The notes under the pieces are model-generated. The model did no database searches. It was not told the DNA's origin and saw nothing but the letters and a program-made list of their open reading frames with translations. DNA of 64,000 nt from an uncultured Mailhella sp. (lineage in GTDB: Bacteria; Desulfobacterota; Desulfovibrionia; Desulfovibrionales; Desulfovibrionaceae), in NCBI RefSeq assembly GCF_944324995.1, contig NZ_CALUYL010000009.1, positions 25,745 through 89,744 on the forward strand, written 5' to 3'. The translations under genes and the position numbers were made by a program. Shown piece after piece: positions 24,389 to 32,886 of the stretch (positions within the stretch are counted from its first letter, which is position 1; the number at the start of each line of letters is the position of its first letter).

Positions 24389-24766
24389 TTACAGCCAGCT
24401 GGGCTTCTTGTCCGACAGAACCGCATCGTTCATGGTAAAGGCGTCGAGGCTTCCGGCCTTGACCTGGATGCAGAGAAAACGGATGCCCTTGTCGGCAGAG
24501 GCGCTGATGCAGCGCTCCGCGCCGGGATCAACACGGAAACAGCTTCCCTCCTTCAGCGGCAGTTCCTTGCCGTCAACATACAGCCTGCCTTCGCCTTCCA
24601 GAACGAGATAGACTTCTTCATTGTGCTTGTGCGCATGTACAAAGGGCACGGAGACGCCCGCGGGCAGATTGTTGCAGGAAATTTCCGCGCCGGTCAGGCT
24701 GAGAAGATCATGCAGTTCGGTGCGCGAGGCGGAAAGATCAATGCAGTCGAGGTTGTACTGGGACAT
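24389..24766 (-). CDS. Single-domain cupin protein
   Basis: The 125-residue protein is one beta-barrel. The first cupin motif is HAHKHNEEVYLVLEGEGRLYV (about 44-64), with two His and a Glu in metal-binding positions, and the second motif is around GSCFRVDPGAERCIS. Such small cupins may act as isomerases, dioxygenases or ligand sensors; the reaction here is unknown. AGGAG precedes the ATG. The region 18-31 bases before the start carries the same motif as the MarR gene promoter, so MarR likely controls it. Confidence 0.85.
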   Translation of the reverse strand: MSQYNLDCIDLSASRTELHDLLSLTGAEISCNNLPAGVSVPFVHAHKHNEEVYLVLEGEGRLYVDGKELPLKEGSCFRVDPGAERCISASADKGIRFLCIQVKAGSLDAFTMNDAVLSDKKPSWL

Positions 24767-24783
24767 GGAATGCTCCTTTTTGA

Positions 24784-24797
24784 TTAGATATCAAACT
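24784..24797 (-). promoter_or_regulatory. MarR-type operator before the cupin gene
   Basis: Minus-strand AGTTTGATATCTAA differs by one base from the motif in the MarR promoter (AGTTTGATATCGAAT). The TTTGATATCxAA core is close to palindromic, as MarR operators are. Confidence 0.6.
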
Positions 24798-24966
24798 TTT
24801 TATGAAAAATTTTTGCCGTTCCGCAAGGGGAACGGCAGGCCTCAACCTGTCGGCGTCATGAGAAATGCTCACGATTGTGACGCCGGATGCGTTTTCCGCA
24901 GGGCGAGCCGTTTGCTGAACCAGCGCATTTCGCCCCGGAAACGGCGATTCGCCCAGCGGAAAGCGG

Positions 24967-25386
24967 TTACGACTCCACACATTTTGCCAGAAGGCGTTCG
25001 AGCTCGTCGGCTTCCTGCTCCGTGAGCCTGGACAGGATGATGTTTTGCAACCCGTCGGAAATGGCGATAAACGCCGGTTTGAGCGCCTTTCCCTTGTCGG
25101 TGAGCCGTACCCTGACGCCCCGGGAGTCTGCGGGATCGGGAATGCGCTCCACGTAGCCGTGGCGTTCCAGCTTGGTCACAAGCGTGGTGAGTGTTGACTT
25201 TGTGCGGCGGGCCTGTGCGGCAAGTTCGCTCATGTTGAGCTCTCCGGCCTCGAAAAGCAGGTGCAGCACGATGCCGTGACTCGGCGCGATGTCCTTCAGC
25301 CCGGCTTTTTCCAGTTCGCCGAGGATGAAGGCGTTGCCGGCCTCGCGCAGCCGACTGGCGTAATTGAGAATGGCTTGATGTTTCAT
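24967..25386 (-). CDS. MarR-family transcriptional regulator
   Basis: The 139-residue protein has the winged-helix layout of MarR. LHLLFEAGELNMSELAAQARRTKSTLTTLVTKLERHGYVERI (about 42-83) is the helix-turn-helix and recognition helix. DPADSRGVRVRLTDKGKAL is the wing with its conserved Asp-x-Arg. The flanking helices form the dimer. MarR proteins repress their own promoter and neighbours until a small phenolic or similar ligand binds. Here a palindrome lies between the -35 and -10 of its own promoter and another before the cupin gene downstream. Confidence 0.93.
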   Translation of the reverse strand: MKHQAILNYASRLREAGNAFILGELEKAGLKDIAPSHGIVLHLLFEAGELNMSELAAQARRTKSTLTTLVTKLERHGYVERIPDPADSRGVRVRLTDKGKALKPAFIAISDGLQNIILSRLTEQEADELERLLAKCVES

Positions 25387-25393
25387 GAGAAGG

Positions 25394-25422
25394 TTTTTAG
25401 TTTGATATCGAATTTATGTCAA
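25394..25422 (-). promoter_or_regulatory. MarR gene promoter with operator in the spacer
   Basis: On the minus strand TTGACA (25417-25422) and TAAAAA (25394-25399) are 17 bases apart. The palindrome-like AGTTTGATATCGAAT at 25399-25413 fills the spacer, which would make the gene autoregulated. Confidence 0.65.
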
Positions 25423-25423
25423 G

Positions 25424-25461
25424 AAAAAAATGGATCACGACCCTGGTTCCGATCGTGATCC
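25424..25461 (-). terminator. Intrinsic terminator of the pst operon
   Basis: On the minus strand a 9-bp perfect stem (ggatcacga with tcgtgatcc) is followed by seven T residues, about 80 bases past the pstA stop. Confidence 0.8.
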
Positions 25462-25539
25462 GAGGCGGCCGGATTTCTGCGAGGAGGCGGCAGGACCGGA
25501 CCTGTGAGATGTGGCGGCGCGGAAAAGACGCCTGATGCG

Positions 25540-26412
25540 TTACTGTTTGTTTTTGTTCTGCAGGCGGTCGCGGAGAATGATGGCCAGAAGGTTCATGCCC
25601 ACGACAAGGAAGATGAGCATGAGCGCCGTGCCGTACTGCAGGGGAAGGGTTTTTTCTATTTCCGTGCCCGAGGTGGCGAGGATGTACATGTGGTAGGGCA
25701 GGGACATGACGGGGCTCAGCAGGGAGTCGGGCATGTGCGGGGTGAAATAGACGGCGGCCGTGAACATGATGGCGCCGGTTTCGCCGGCGGCGCGGGCGAG
25801 GCCGAGGATGCAGCCGGTGAGCATGCCGGGGAATGCGGCGGGAATGACCACCCGCAGGATGGTCTGCACCTTGGTGGCTCCCATGGCGAAGGAGGCTTCG
25901 CGCCAGGAATCGGGCACGCGGCGCAGCGATTCTTCGGCGGTGTTGATGATGATGGGCAGCGTGAGAATGGAAAGGGTGAGGATGCCGGAAATGAGGCTCA
26001 CGCCGAGCCCGAGGAAGGTGACGAAGAAGGAGAGGCCGAACAGGCCGAAGACGATGGAGGGCACGCCGGCAAGGTTGTTGATGCCGAAGCGGATGTAGTA
26101 GGTGAGGCGGGAGTGCCGGCTGTATTCATGCAGATAGACGGCCGTGGCCACGCCGATGGGAAAGACGATGATCATGGAGCCGAACGCGAGCAGGAACGTG
26201 CCCACGATGCAGGGCATGATGCCGCCTTCCGTCATCATTTTTCTGGGGTATTCGGTGAGAAACTCCCAGGAAAGCGAGGAGAAGCCGTTGACGGCGAGGT
26301 ACAGGCACACGCCGGAGAGCGCCAGCACGTTGATGGCGGCGGAGGCGTGCAGCAACCCGAACATCACCTTCTGAAGGCGCAGACGAAACAGGTTACGCTT
26401 GGCGGTATTCAT
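25540..26412 (-). CDS. pstA: Phosphate ABC transporter permease PstA
   Basis: The 290-residue protein has six hydrophobic segments and the permease coupling motif in EESLRRVPDSWREASFAMGATKVQTILRVVIPAA, the EAA loop that docks on PstB. GGIMPCIVGTFLLAFGSM, GVPSIVFGLFGL and ARAAGETGAIMFTAA are all PstA-like. It pairs with PstC as the phosphate channel in the inner membrane. I start at the MNTAKRN codon at 26412; the longer in-frame start would add an unlikely polar leader. Confidence 0.93.
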   Translation of the reverse strand: MNTAKRNLFRLRLQKVMFGLLHASAAINVLALSGVCLYLAVNGFSSLSWEFLTEYPRKMMTEGGIMPCIVGTFLLAFGSMIIVFPIGVATAVYLHEYSRHSRLTYYIRFGINNLAGVPSIVFGLFGLSFFVTFLGLGVSLISGILTLSILTLPIIINTAEESLRRVPDSWREASFAMGATKVQTILRVVIPAAFPGMLTGCILGLARAAGETGAIMFTAAVYFTPHMPDSLLSPVMSLPYHMYILATSGTEIEKTLPLQYGTALMLIFLVVGMNLLAIILRDRLQNKNKQ

Positions 26413-26569
26413 AGGTTCTCTCAAAGACGTTGCAGATTCGGTCGAATGTTGCATGGCCCTGGTAGGGCTCTGGGCGGAATGGGTGAGACCGTACACGTAA
26501 GGAATCCTTGTTTGAGGAGAGCCGATGCGGCGTTTGAAAATCGAATGGCGCTGCGTCGGCGGCGGCGCT

Positions 26570-27448
26570 TCAGCAGCCGATGCCGGAATTTTTCTTTTCC
26601 GCGATGCGGAAGGCCGTGGCGTTGAAGATGAGCGTGAAGATGATGAGCACGATGCCCGTGGCGAAGAGCGCGTAGTAATGTTCGCTGTGGAAGGGGGCTT
26701 CGGCCATTTCCGCGGCGATGGAAGCGGGAATGGGGCGCACCGAGTCGAAGAGCGAAGTGGGAATGACGGCTGCGCCGCCTGCGACCATGAGCACGACCAT
26801 GGTTTCGCCTATGGAGCGCGACATGCCGAGCATGACGGCCGTGCCGATGCCGGAACTTGCGGCGGGAAGAACGACGCGGGTCAGGGTTTCCCACTTGGTT
26901 GCGCCGAGGGAGAGGGAAGCTTCGCGCAGTTCGCGGGGCACGGAATAGATGGCGTCTTCAGCGACGGAACAGATGATGGGCACGCTCATGAAGGCGAGCA
27001 TGAGACCGGCGTTCAGCAGATTGAGGCCCGTGGAGGCCCCGAGATAGTTCTGCAGAAAGGGCGCGACCACGACCATGCCGAAAAATCCTATGACCACGGA
27101 GGGCAGGGCGGCGAGCAGTTCGACAAAGGGCTTGACGATTCTCCGCATGCCGGGTCTGGCCACTTCAGAGAGATAGATGGCGGTGGCCACGCCGAGCGGC
27201 ACCGCAATGACGGTGGCGAGCGCCATGACCGTAAGCGACCCCACAATAAGCGGCAGGATGCCGAATTCCATGGGGTCGTCGGTGGGATACCAGTTCAGGC
27301 CGAAAAGAAAGTCGGTGAGCGGGTAGTCCTTGAAAAAGGGAAGCCCGTCCAGCATAAGAAAGAGCACTATGCCCGCCATCGAGAGGATGGAAAGCGTGGA
27401 TATGCCGGCCAGAAGCCATTCTGTGAATCGTTCCTTGCGAGTGTTCAT
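26570..27448 (-). CDS. pstC: Phosphate ABC transporter permease PstC
   Basis: The 292-residue protein has six membrane segments. EFGILPLIVGSLTVMALATVIAVPLGVATAIYLSEVA, ELLAALPSVVIGFFG and the coupling loop EDAIYSVPRELREASLSLGATKWETL are typical of PstC, as is SRSIGETMVVLMVAGG. It lies between pstS and pstA. A large hairpin between pstS and pstC probably lowers the amount of permease message relative to the binding protein. Confidence 0.93.
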   Translation of the reverse strand: MNTRKERFTEWLLAGISTLSILSMAGIVLFLMLDGLPFFKDYPLTDFLFGLNWYPTDDPMEFGILPLIVGSLTVMALATVIAVPLGVATAIYLSEVARPGMRRIVKPFVELLAALPSVVIGFFGMVVVAPFLQNYLGASTGLNLLNAGLMLAFMSVPIICSVAEDAIYSVPRELREASLSLGATKWETLTRVVLPAASSGIGTAVMLGMSRSIGETMVVLMVAGGAAVIPTSLFDSVRPIPASIAAEMAEAPFHSEHYYALFATGIVLIIFTLIFNATAFRIAEKKNSGIGC

Positions 27449-27499
27449 GCCGAGTCCGTGGGATGCAAAAAAGGGGGGAAGTTCCCCCGGGGGTGGGTC

Positions 27500-27554
27500 G
27501 GCTCCAGGAAGCCTCCGCCGAAATTTCAGCCTTCGGCGGAGCTTCTGGGGAGCC
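27500..27554 (-). other. Large hairpin between pstS and pstC
   Basis: ggctcc...gcctccgccgaa pairs with ttcggcggagc...ggagcc, with small bulges. Such stems between a binding-protein gene and permease genes usually protect the 3' end or attenuate readthrough. Confidence 0.55.
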
Positions 27555-27625
27555 TGATCTCGATGCAGGAGTTTTCATGCGGCGGGACGATTTCGTCCGT
27601 CCCGAAGGTCCGCGAGGAAAAACGC

Positions 27626-28444
27626 CTACTTGGCGAGCGGGATGTAGCCTGCGCTCAGAACGTCCTGCTGGCCGAGCTTGGGATCAAGCATGAAATCCAT
27701 GAACTTGGCGGTGTTGCCGGCAGGCTTGCCGTTGGTGAAGAGGTAGAGTTCGCGGGAGAGGGGCCACTTCTTGGCGAGAGCGGTTTCGGAAGTGGCCTTG
27801 ACGCCGCCGATGCTGAGGCCCTTGACGTTGTCATTCAGATATCCCATACCGATATAACCGATGGCGTTGGGGTTGGTGGCAACGTTCTGCGCCACGCCGC
27901 CGTTGCTGGCCTGGGTGAGGGCCTTGGGCATGACTTTGGCGTCCTTCATGACCAGTTCCTTCCAGCATTCGTAGGTGCCGGAGGAGTTGTCGCGGTTGAC
28001 GACAACGATGGTGTTGTCGGAGCCGCCCACTTCCTTCCAGTTGGTGATCTTGCCGGAGAAGATGTCGCGGAGCTGATCGATGGAAAGATCTTTCACGGGG
28101 TTCTTGACGTTGACGATGGGCACGAGCGCGTCCACGGCGATGGTGGTGCGGGTGAGTTCCATCTTCTTGCCGGCGGCGAGCTTGGTTTCGCTGGACTTCA
28201 CGTCGCGGGAGGACATGGCCACGTCGGTGATGCCGTCGAGCAGGGACTTGATGCCGGTGCCGGAACCGCCGCCGGAAAGCACGATGGAAATGTCGGGATA
28301 GCTCGCCATGAAGTGCTCGGAAGCCTTCTGGATGATGGGCAGCACGGTGGTGGAACCGTTGATGGTGACGGATTCGGCGGCAGAGGCCGGGGCGACCGCG
28401 CAGAGCGTAAGCAGGGCGCTCAGAATGACGTTTTTGATCTTCAT
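27626..28444 (-). CDS. pstS: Periplasmic phosphate-binding protein PstS
   Basis: The 272-residue protein has a signal peptide (NVILSALLTLCAVAPASA, cleavage about 22). The mature part has the phosphate-binding loops INGSTTVLPI, SGGGSGTGIKSLLDG, NRDNSSGTYECW and the domain-crossing VAMSSRDVK. It catches phosphate in the periplasm for PstCA-B. AAGGAG precedes the ATG. It heads the leftward arm of the phosphate divergon; phoB heads the other. Confidence 0.95.
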   Translation of the reverse strand: MKIKNVILSALLTLCAVAPASAAESVTINGSTTVLPIIQKASEHFMASYPDISIVLSGGGSGTGIKSLLDGITDVAMSSRDVKSSETKLAAGKKMELTRTTIAVDALVPIVNVKNPVKDLSIDQLRDIFSGKITNWKEVGGSDNTIVVVNRDNSSGTYECWKELVMKDAKVMPKALTQASNGGVAQNVATNPNAIGYIGMGYLNDNVKGLSIGGVKATSETALAKKWPLSRELYLFTNGKPAGNTAKFMDFMLDPKLGQQDVLSAGYIPLAK

Positions 28445-28586
28445 GATCAGACTCCTTGTTTCATCCGACGGGTCATTCCGTCCGGACAGGATGGAACTTA
28501 GAAAGGTATTGTTGCGGCAGTATATCCCGGATATTAACTTTTTGTTTCAGTTCAACATGGCGGCAATTCACGATATTTTTATCAGA

Positions 28587-28620
28587 ATGTAACATTGGCT
28601 TCATACTGGAAGGCTACATA
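28587..28620 (+). promoter_or_regulatory. Candidate Pho box and -10 before phoB
   Basis: Two 7-base units, ATGTAAC and GCTTCAT, are separated by four bases as in Pho boxes, each matching four of seven consensus positions. A TACATA lies 10 bases further on. The match is weak; location between pstS and phoB is the main support. Confidence 0.35.
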
Positions 28621-28645
28621 CATTCCAAACCGAAAGGGGAACATT

Positions 28646-29335
28646 GTGGACAACAAACAGCCGGTCATACTGGTGGTAGAGGATGACGACGACATCCGTG
28701 AACTGGTGGCCTTTTCTCTGGAAGAGGAAGGCTATCATGTGGAACAGGCCGCAGACGGTCTTCGCGGTCAGGAAATGGCGGAAACGCTGAGGCCCGACCT
28801 CATCATTCTTGATCTCATGCTGCCCGGGCGGGACGGTCTTTCCGTGTGCAGGGAGCTGAACAAGCACGCCGCGGAAAGCATGCCGTGCCCCATTCTCATG
28901 CTGACGGCGCGCGGCGAGGAAATGGACCGCATCATAGGCTTCGAGTACGGAGCCGACGATTATGTGGTCAAGCCCTTCAACATCCGCGAGCTCATGCTGC
29001 GCGTGCGGGCCATTCTGCGCCGCCGCAGCATGGACACGGGAAAGCGCGTCATCACAAGGCACGGCGTGAGTCTCGATCAGCAGGGGCGGCGGGTTTCCAT
29101 AGACGGACGCACCCTGGAACTCACCGCGCTGGAATATCGCATTTTTGAGGACTTCTTCCTCAATGCGGGACGCATCCGCACCCGCGAGGAGCTGCTGTCT
29201 TCCGTGTGGGGATATCAGTTTGAAGGATACGAACGCACGGTCGATGTGCATATAGCCCGTCTGCGCCGGAAGCTGGGAGACGCCGCCCAGTATCTGGAAA
29301 CGGTGCGCGGCATGGGCTATCGCTACAAGGAATAG
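28646..29335 (+). CDS. phoB: Phosphate response regulator PhoB
   Basis: The 229-residue protein has a receiver domain (EDDDD acidic pocket, phospho-Asp in LIILDLMLPG near 55, the Thr in MLTARG and Lys in VVKPFN) and an OmpR/PhoB winged helix (about 135-228: LELTALEYRIFEDFFLNAG, TVDVHIARLRRKLGD, VRGMGYRYKE). It activates phosphate-starvation genes when phosphorylated by PhoR. I chose the GTG at 28646 because AAAGGGGA precedes it at a good distance; upstream in-frame starts add sequence unlike any receiver. phoR begins two bases after the stop. Confidence 0.92.
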   Translation: MDNKQPVILVVEDDDDIRELVAFSLEEEGYHVEQAADGLRGQEMAETLRPDLIILDLMLPGRDGLSVCRELNKHAAESMPCPILMLTARGEEMDRIIGFEYGADDYVVKPFNIRELMLRVRAILRRRSMDTGKRVITRHGVSLDQQGRRVSIDGRTLELTALEYRIFEDFFLNAGRIRTREELLSSVWGYQFEGYERTVDVHIARLRRKLGDAAQYLETVRGMGYRYKE

Positions 29336-29337
29336 CC

Positions 29338-31113
29338 ATGAAGAACACTACCTTTTCCATCAAGATCTTTTTCTGCTTCTGCGTCGTCATTCTGTTCTCC
29401 GTGCTGGTGCCGTGCGGATATTTTCTTCACAGCATCAAGCAGGAGAGCATAGACCTTACGGGCGAGGAAGCGTTCCGCGAAGTCTCGTTTGTTCGCACCT
29501 ATATTATGGAAGAGGTGGAGAAGGGCGAGTTCGATCAGAAGAGCGCGCTGCCGGAAACCCTGAAGAGATTCTATTCCGGCGGCGAGCACCGCGTTACCCT
29601 CATCGACGCTGAAGGAACCGTGCTTTACGATTCCTTTGCCGAAGACGTTTCCAGGCTGGAAAATCACCGTTATCACGAAGAAGTGGCCAAGGCGTTCAGC
29701 AGCGGCGAAGGTTCCAGCGTGCGGCACAGTTCCAGCCTCGGCACATCCTTTGTGTATGCGGCCAAAAGGGTAAGCATTCCCGGAACGTCCATAAGCGTCA
29801 TCCGTGTTGCCGCGCCGTTGTCCCTGGTGGAGGAGCATGCCGGCGACAGAAGCCGGGCGCTCATGGCCGGAGCCGTGGCCGCGCTGGTCTTTGCCGTGGC
29901 TTTTGCCGCGTTCATGTCCATGCGGTTCCGCCGTTCGCTGCAGCTCATGATTTCCTCCGTGGAAAATCTGGCCACGCCCGGAAGCCGCAGCGGACGCATC
30001 AGCCTGCGCACGCTGCCGGGCGACGAATTCGCGCCGCTGGCCGCGGCGGTGAATTCCATGGCCCAGCGCATGGAAGTGCAGGTCAATCACATTCTTGCCC
30101 AGAAGGCGCAGCTCGACGCCGTGCTCAACAGCATTGCGGAAGGCGTGCTCGTGGTGGATCACGAAGGCTGCATACGCAGCGTGAACGCCACGCTGGTGAG
30201 GCTTTTCCCCCGCGCGGCCCACGCCGAGGGCCTGCAGCCTGTGGAAGTCATTCCGTCTCCCGATCTGCAGAAGGGCATAGAGTCGCTCAAGCACGCCGTG
30301 CCGGAAAAGCCCGTGCAGTTTGAAATGGACAACATGTCCGGCCGAAAGCTTCAGGTGCTCATCTGCCCCATTGTGGGCGAAAGCAAGCTGCTCATGGCCG
30401 TGGCCGTGTTCCACGACATCACGGAAATGTCCGTGCTCATGGAAATGAGACGGGACTTCGTGGCCAACGTGTCGCATGAGCTGCGCACGCCGCTCACGGC
30501 CATCATGGGATACGCCGAAAGTCTGAAACGCTATGTTTCGGAACCAAGAGCGCTTCACTTCCTGGAAGTCATCGACCGCAACTCGCAGTACATGGCCACC
30601 ATGGTCAAGGACCTGCTGCAGCTCTCCAGCATAGAAAACGGCGCGATTCCCATGGACATCAAGCCCATGCCCGCCTCCATGGTCATACGCGGAGGCATGG
30701 ATCTGTGCCGAAGCTCGGCGGAAAGCAAGAAGCTCGAATTTGTTGAAAAACTCGACGACGGCGACTTTTCCATCAGCGCCGACGCCGAATATCTCACGCG
30801 GGTGGTGCGCAATCTTCTGGAAAACGCCTGCCGCTACGCGCCGGAAGGCTCGCAGATCGTCATTTCCGCGGAGCCCGACAAGGAAAACGGCATGGCGGTG
30901 TTCCGCGTGGCGGACAGCGGCCCCGGCATTCCTCCGGAACTTCGCGTGCGGGTGTTCGAGCGCTTCTACCGCGTGGAAAAGCATCGGGGCGGCCAGGTTT
31001 CCACCGGACTGGGGCTTGCCATCTGCAAGCACATCGTGGAGCGTCACGGCGGATGCATTTCCATTGAAGACGGCCCCGGCTGTATCGTGAAATTCACCGT
31101 TCCCCTTGCCTGA
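29338..31113 (+). CDS. phoR: Sensor histidine kinase PhoR
   Basis: The 591-residue protein has two membrane helices (about 8-30 and 175-197) around a periplasmic sensor domain, a HAMP-like linker, a PAS domain (about 250-355), the phospho-acceptor box NVSHELRTPLTAIMGY with His near 380, and a catalytic domain with NLLENACRYAPEG, DSGPGIP and STGLGLAICKHI. It phosphorylates PhoB under phosphate limitation, normally gated by PstSCAB and PhoU. The periplasmic domain is larger than in E. coli PhoR, as in many non-enteric homologues. Confidence 0.9.
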   Translation: MKNTTFSIKIFFCFCVVILFSVLVPCGYFLHSIKQESIDLTGEEAFREVSFVRTYIMEEVEKGEFDQKSALPETLKRFYSGGEHRVTLIDAEGTVLYDSFAEDVSRLENHRYHEEVAKAFSSGEGSSVRHSSSLGTSFVYAAKRVSIPGTSISVIRVAAPLSLVEEHAGDRSRALMAGAVAALVFAVAFAAFMSMRFRRSLQLMISSVENLATPGSRSGRISLRTLPGDEFAPLAAAVNSMAQRMEVQVNHILAQKAQLDAVLNSIAEGVLVVDHEGCIRSVNATLVRLFPRAAHAEGLQPVEVIPSPDLQKGIESLKHAVPEKPVQFEMDNMSGRKLQVLICPIVGESKLLMAVAVFHDITEMSVLMEMRRDFVANVSHELRTPLTAIMGYAESLKRYVSEPRALHFLEVIDRNSQYMATMVKDLLQLSSIENGAIPMDIKPMPASMVIRGGMDLCRSSAESKKLEFVEKLDDGDFSISADAEYLTRVVRNLLENACRYAPEGSQIVISAEPDKENGMAVFRVADSGPGIPPELRVRVFERFYRVEKHRGGQVSTGLGLAICKHIVERHGGCISIEDGPGCIVKFTVPLA

Positions 31114-31150
31114 AAACCTTTAGCCACATCTCTTCTCAAGGAGATTTCCC

Positions 31151-31909
31151 ATGCAGAACATAAAGATGGAGACCGTGTCGCTGAACTTCTTTTACGGAGC
31201 GAAGCAGGCACTCAAGAACATCAGTCTCCAGTTTCCCGAAAAAAGGGTAACGGCGCTCATCGGTCCTTCCGGATGCGGCAAAAGCACGTATCTGCGCTGC
31301 CTGAACCGCATGAACGATCTCGTGGCGGGCAGCCGCGCGGAAGGCGGCATCCTGCTGGACGGCAAGGACATCAACGTGAAGGACTGCGACGTCGTGTCCC
31401 TGCGGCGTCGGGTGGGCATGGTGTTCCAGCGCCCCACCTCGTTCCCCAAGAGCATTTTTGAAAATGTGGCCTACGGACTGCGCGTCAACGGCGAGAAGTC
31501 GGAATCCGTCATTGCCTCGAAGGTGGAGGAAAGTCTGAAGCGCGCCGCGCTGTGGAACGAAGTGAAGGACAGACTTTCCGATTCCGCGCTGGCGCTTTCC
31601 GGCGGTCAGCAGCAGCGCCTCTGCATTGCCCGCGCCCTGGCCGTGGAGCCGGAAATCCTGCTCATGGACGAGCCCACCTCGGCTCTTGACCCCATCGCCA
31701 CGCAGCAGATCGAGGAAGGCATAGGTCAGCTTCGCGATCAGCTCACGGTCATTATCGTGACGCACAACATGCAGCAGGCGGCCCGCGTTTCGGACTACAC
31801 GGCCTTCTTCTACATGGGCGATCTCATCGAGACCGATGAAACCGACGTCATTTTCACCCGTCCCAAGCTGAAGCAGACGGAAGACTACATCACGGGCCGC
31901 TTCGGCTAG
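31151..31909 (+). CDS. pstB: Phosphate ABC transporter ATPase PstB
   Basis: The 252-residue protein has Walker [10 protein letters not shown] (about 38-46), Q-loop [13 protein letters not shown], signature [15 protein letters not shown], Walker [14 protein letters not shown] and the switch His in VTHNM, with PstB-specific LRCLNRMND. It powers phosphate uptake through PstC and PstA, whose genes are on the other arm. AAGGAG precedes the ATG. phoR ends 37 bases upstream. Confidence 0.96.
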   Translation: MQNIKMETVSLNFFYGAKQALKNISLQFPEKRVTALIGPSGCGKSTYLRCLNRMNDLVAGSRAEGGILLDGKDINVKDCDVVSLRRRVGMVFQRPTSFPKSIFENVAYGLRVNGEKSESVIASKVEESLKRAALWNEVKDRLSDSALALSGGQQQRLCIARALAVEPEILLMDEPTSALDPIATQQIEEGIGQLRDQLTVIIVTHNMQQAARVSDYTAFFYMGDLIETDETDVIFTRPKLKQTEDYITGRFG

Positions 31910-31921
31910 ACCGCGTTGTGC

Positions 31922-31970
31922 CGCCGTGCCTCTGCGCCCGCGCTGCGCGGCGAAAGCACGGCGTTTTTTT
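31922..31970 (+). terminator. Terminator or attenuator between pstB and phoU
   Basis: cgccgtgc pairs with gcacggcg, with an inner GC-rich stem, and seven T residues follow. Some readthrough to phoU is likely since no clear promoter was found after it. Confidence 0.65.
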
Positions 31971-32100
31971 GCCCGGAATCGTGCTTTTTCAGAAGGAATG
32001 CGGCTGAAGGCGCTGCGGGTCGGCGGCGTCCGGAAGCCTCATGTCCGCCGAATCCGTTCCGCGGGAATCTCCCCCCGGGACCATGCCGCATGGAGATTCC

Positions 32101-32802
32101 ATGCGCACGCAGAGGTTGACCATGAAGGACGACATGTACGGTTCTTCCGTACTTCGTGGACTGAGGACCGAACTGCTCACCATGGGCAGTCTTGTGCAGA
32201 TGGCCTACAGCAAGGCCCGCACCGCAGTGCTTCTCCGCAATGAGAAGGTGGCGGAGGAAGTGGTGCGCGGCGACGACGTCATCGACGACATGGAGCTTGA
32301 GCTCGACGAGAAATGCACCAGCGTCATAGCCAGAACGCAGCCCGTGGCCAAGGATCTGCGCTTCATTCTTACGGCTGTGCGCATGGTGCTTGATCTTGAG
32401 CGCATCGCCGACGAGGCCGTCACCATAGGCCGTCAGGTGTCGCATCTTCCCGAGGCGCTGCCTTCGGAACTGGAGCAGGACCTTGCCCGCTACATGCAGC
32501 TGGCGTTCGACATGCTCGACACGTCGCTGGGAGCCTTCCGCAATGAGGACGTCAATGCCGGCATGACGGTCTTCCACAGCACGGACGAGAGCGTTCGTCT
32601 GCTTCTGGCCATCTACGAGAAGCTCATGGACGCCGTGCGCCGGAATCTTGTGGATCCCGGCGTGGCGGTGCCGCTCATTCTCATTGTGCGCTCCATCGAC
32701 CGCATCTGCCGCCGTTCGGAAAATATTGTGGAGCATCTGTGCTTCATGTGCGACGGCATCACCGTCAAGCACAGGGTGAAGTTGTCCGGCTCCGAAGCCT
32801 GA
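32101..32802 (+). CDS. phoU: Phosphate-signalling regulator PhoU
   Basis: The 233-residue protein is all-helical with two PhoU repeats. Each contains the acidic metal-binding pattern: EEVVRGDDVIDDMELELDEKC then RIADEAVTIGR in the first, and a matching RSIDRICRRSENIVEHL in the second. PhoU links Pst transport to PhoR and prevents toxic uptake. The start is uncertain; ATG 32101 has GGAG upstream and ATG 32122 has AGAGG upstream. A strong bidirectional terminator follows. Confidence 0.9.
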   Translation: MRTQRLTMKDDMYGSSVLRGLRTELLTMGSLVQMAYSKARTAVLLRNEKVAEEVVRGDDVIDDMELELDEKCTSVIARTQPVAKDLRFILTAVRMVLDLERIADEAVTIGRQVSHLPEALPSELEQDLARYMQLAFDMLDTSLGAFRNEDVNAGMTVFHSTDESVRLLLAIYEKLMDAVRRNLVDPGVAVPLILIVRSIDRICRRSENIVEHLCFMCDGITVKHRVKLSGSEA

Positions 32803-32821
32803 GAGCGATGAAAAAAGAAAG

Positions 32822-32855
32822 AGCCCCCTTCGGCCTTACGCCGGAGGGGGCTTTG
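32822..32855 (+). terminator. Bidirectional terminator between phoU and uraA
   Basis: agcccccttcggc pairs with gccggagggggct around cttac. TTTG follows on the plus strand and a T-rich stretch on the minus strand, so it serves both converging genes. Confidence 0.8.
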
Positions 32856-32886
32856 TCGCGCCTTGGGCAGGGAAGGCGGGCGGCGC

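Noticed and set aside
26525..28501. Plus-strand open frame of 658 codons
   Set aside because: Opposes pstC and pstS; composition (Gly, His, Asp, Glu) is that of a reverse-strand shadow.
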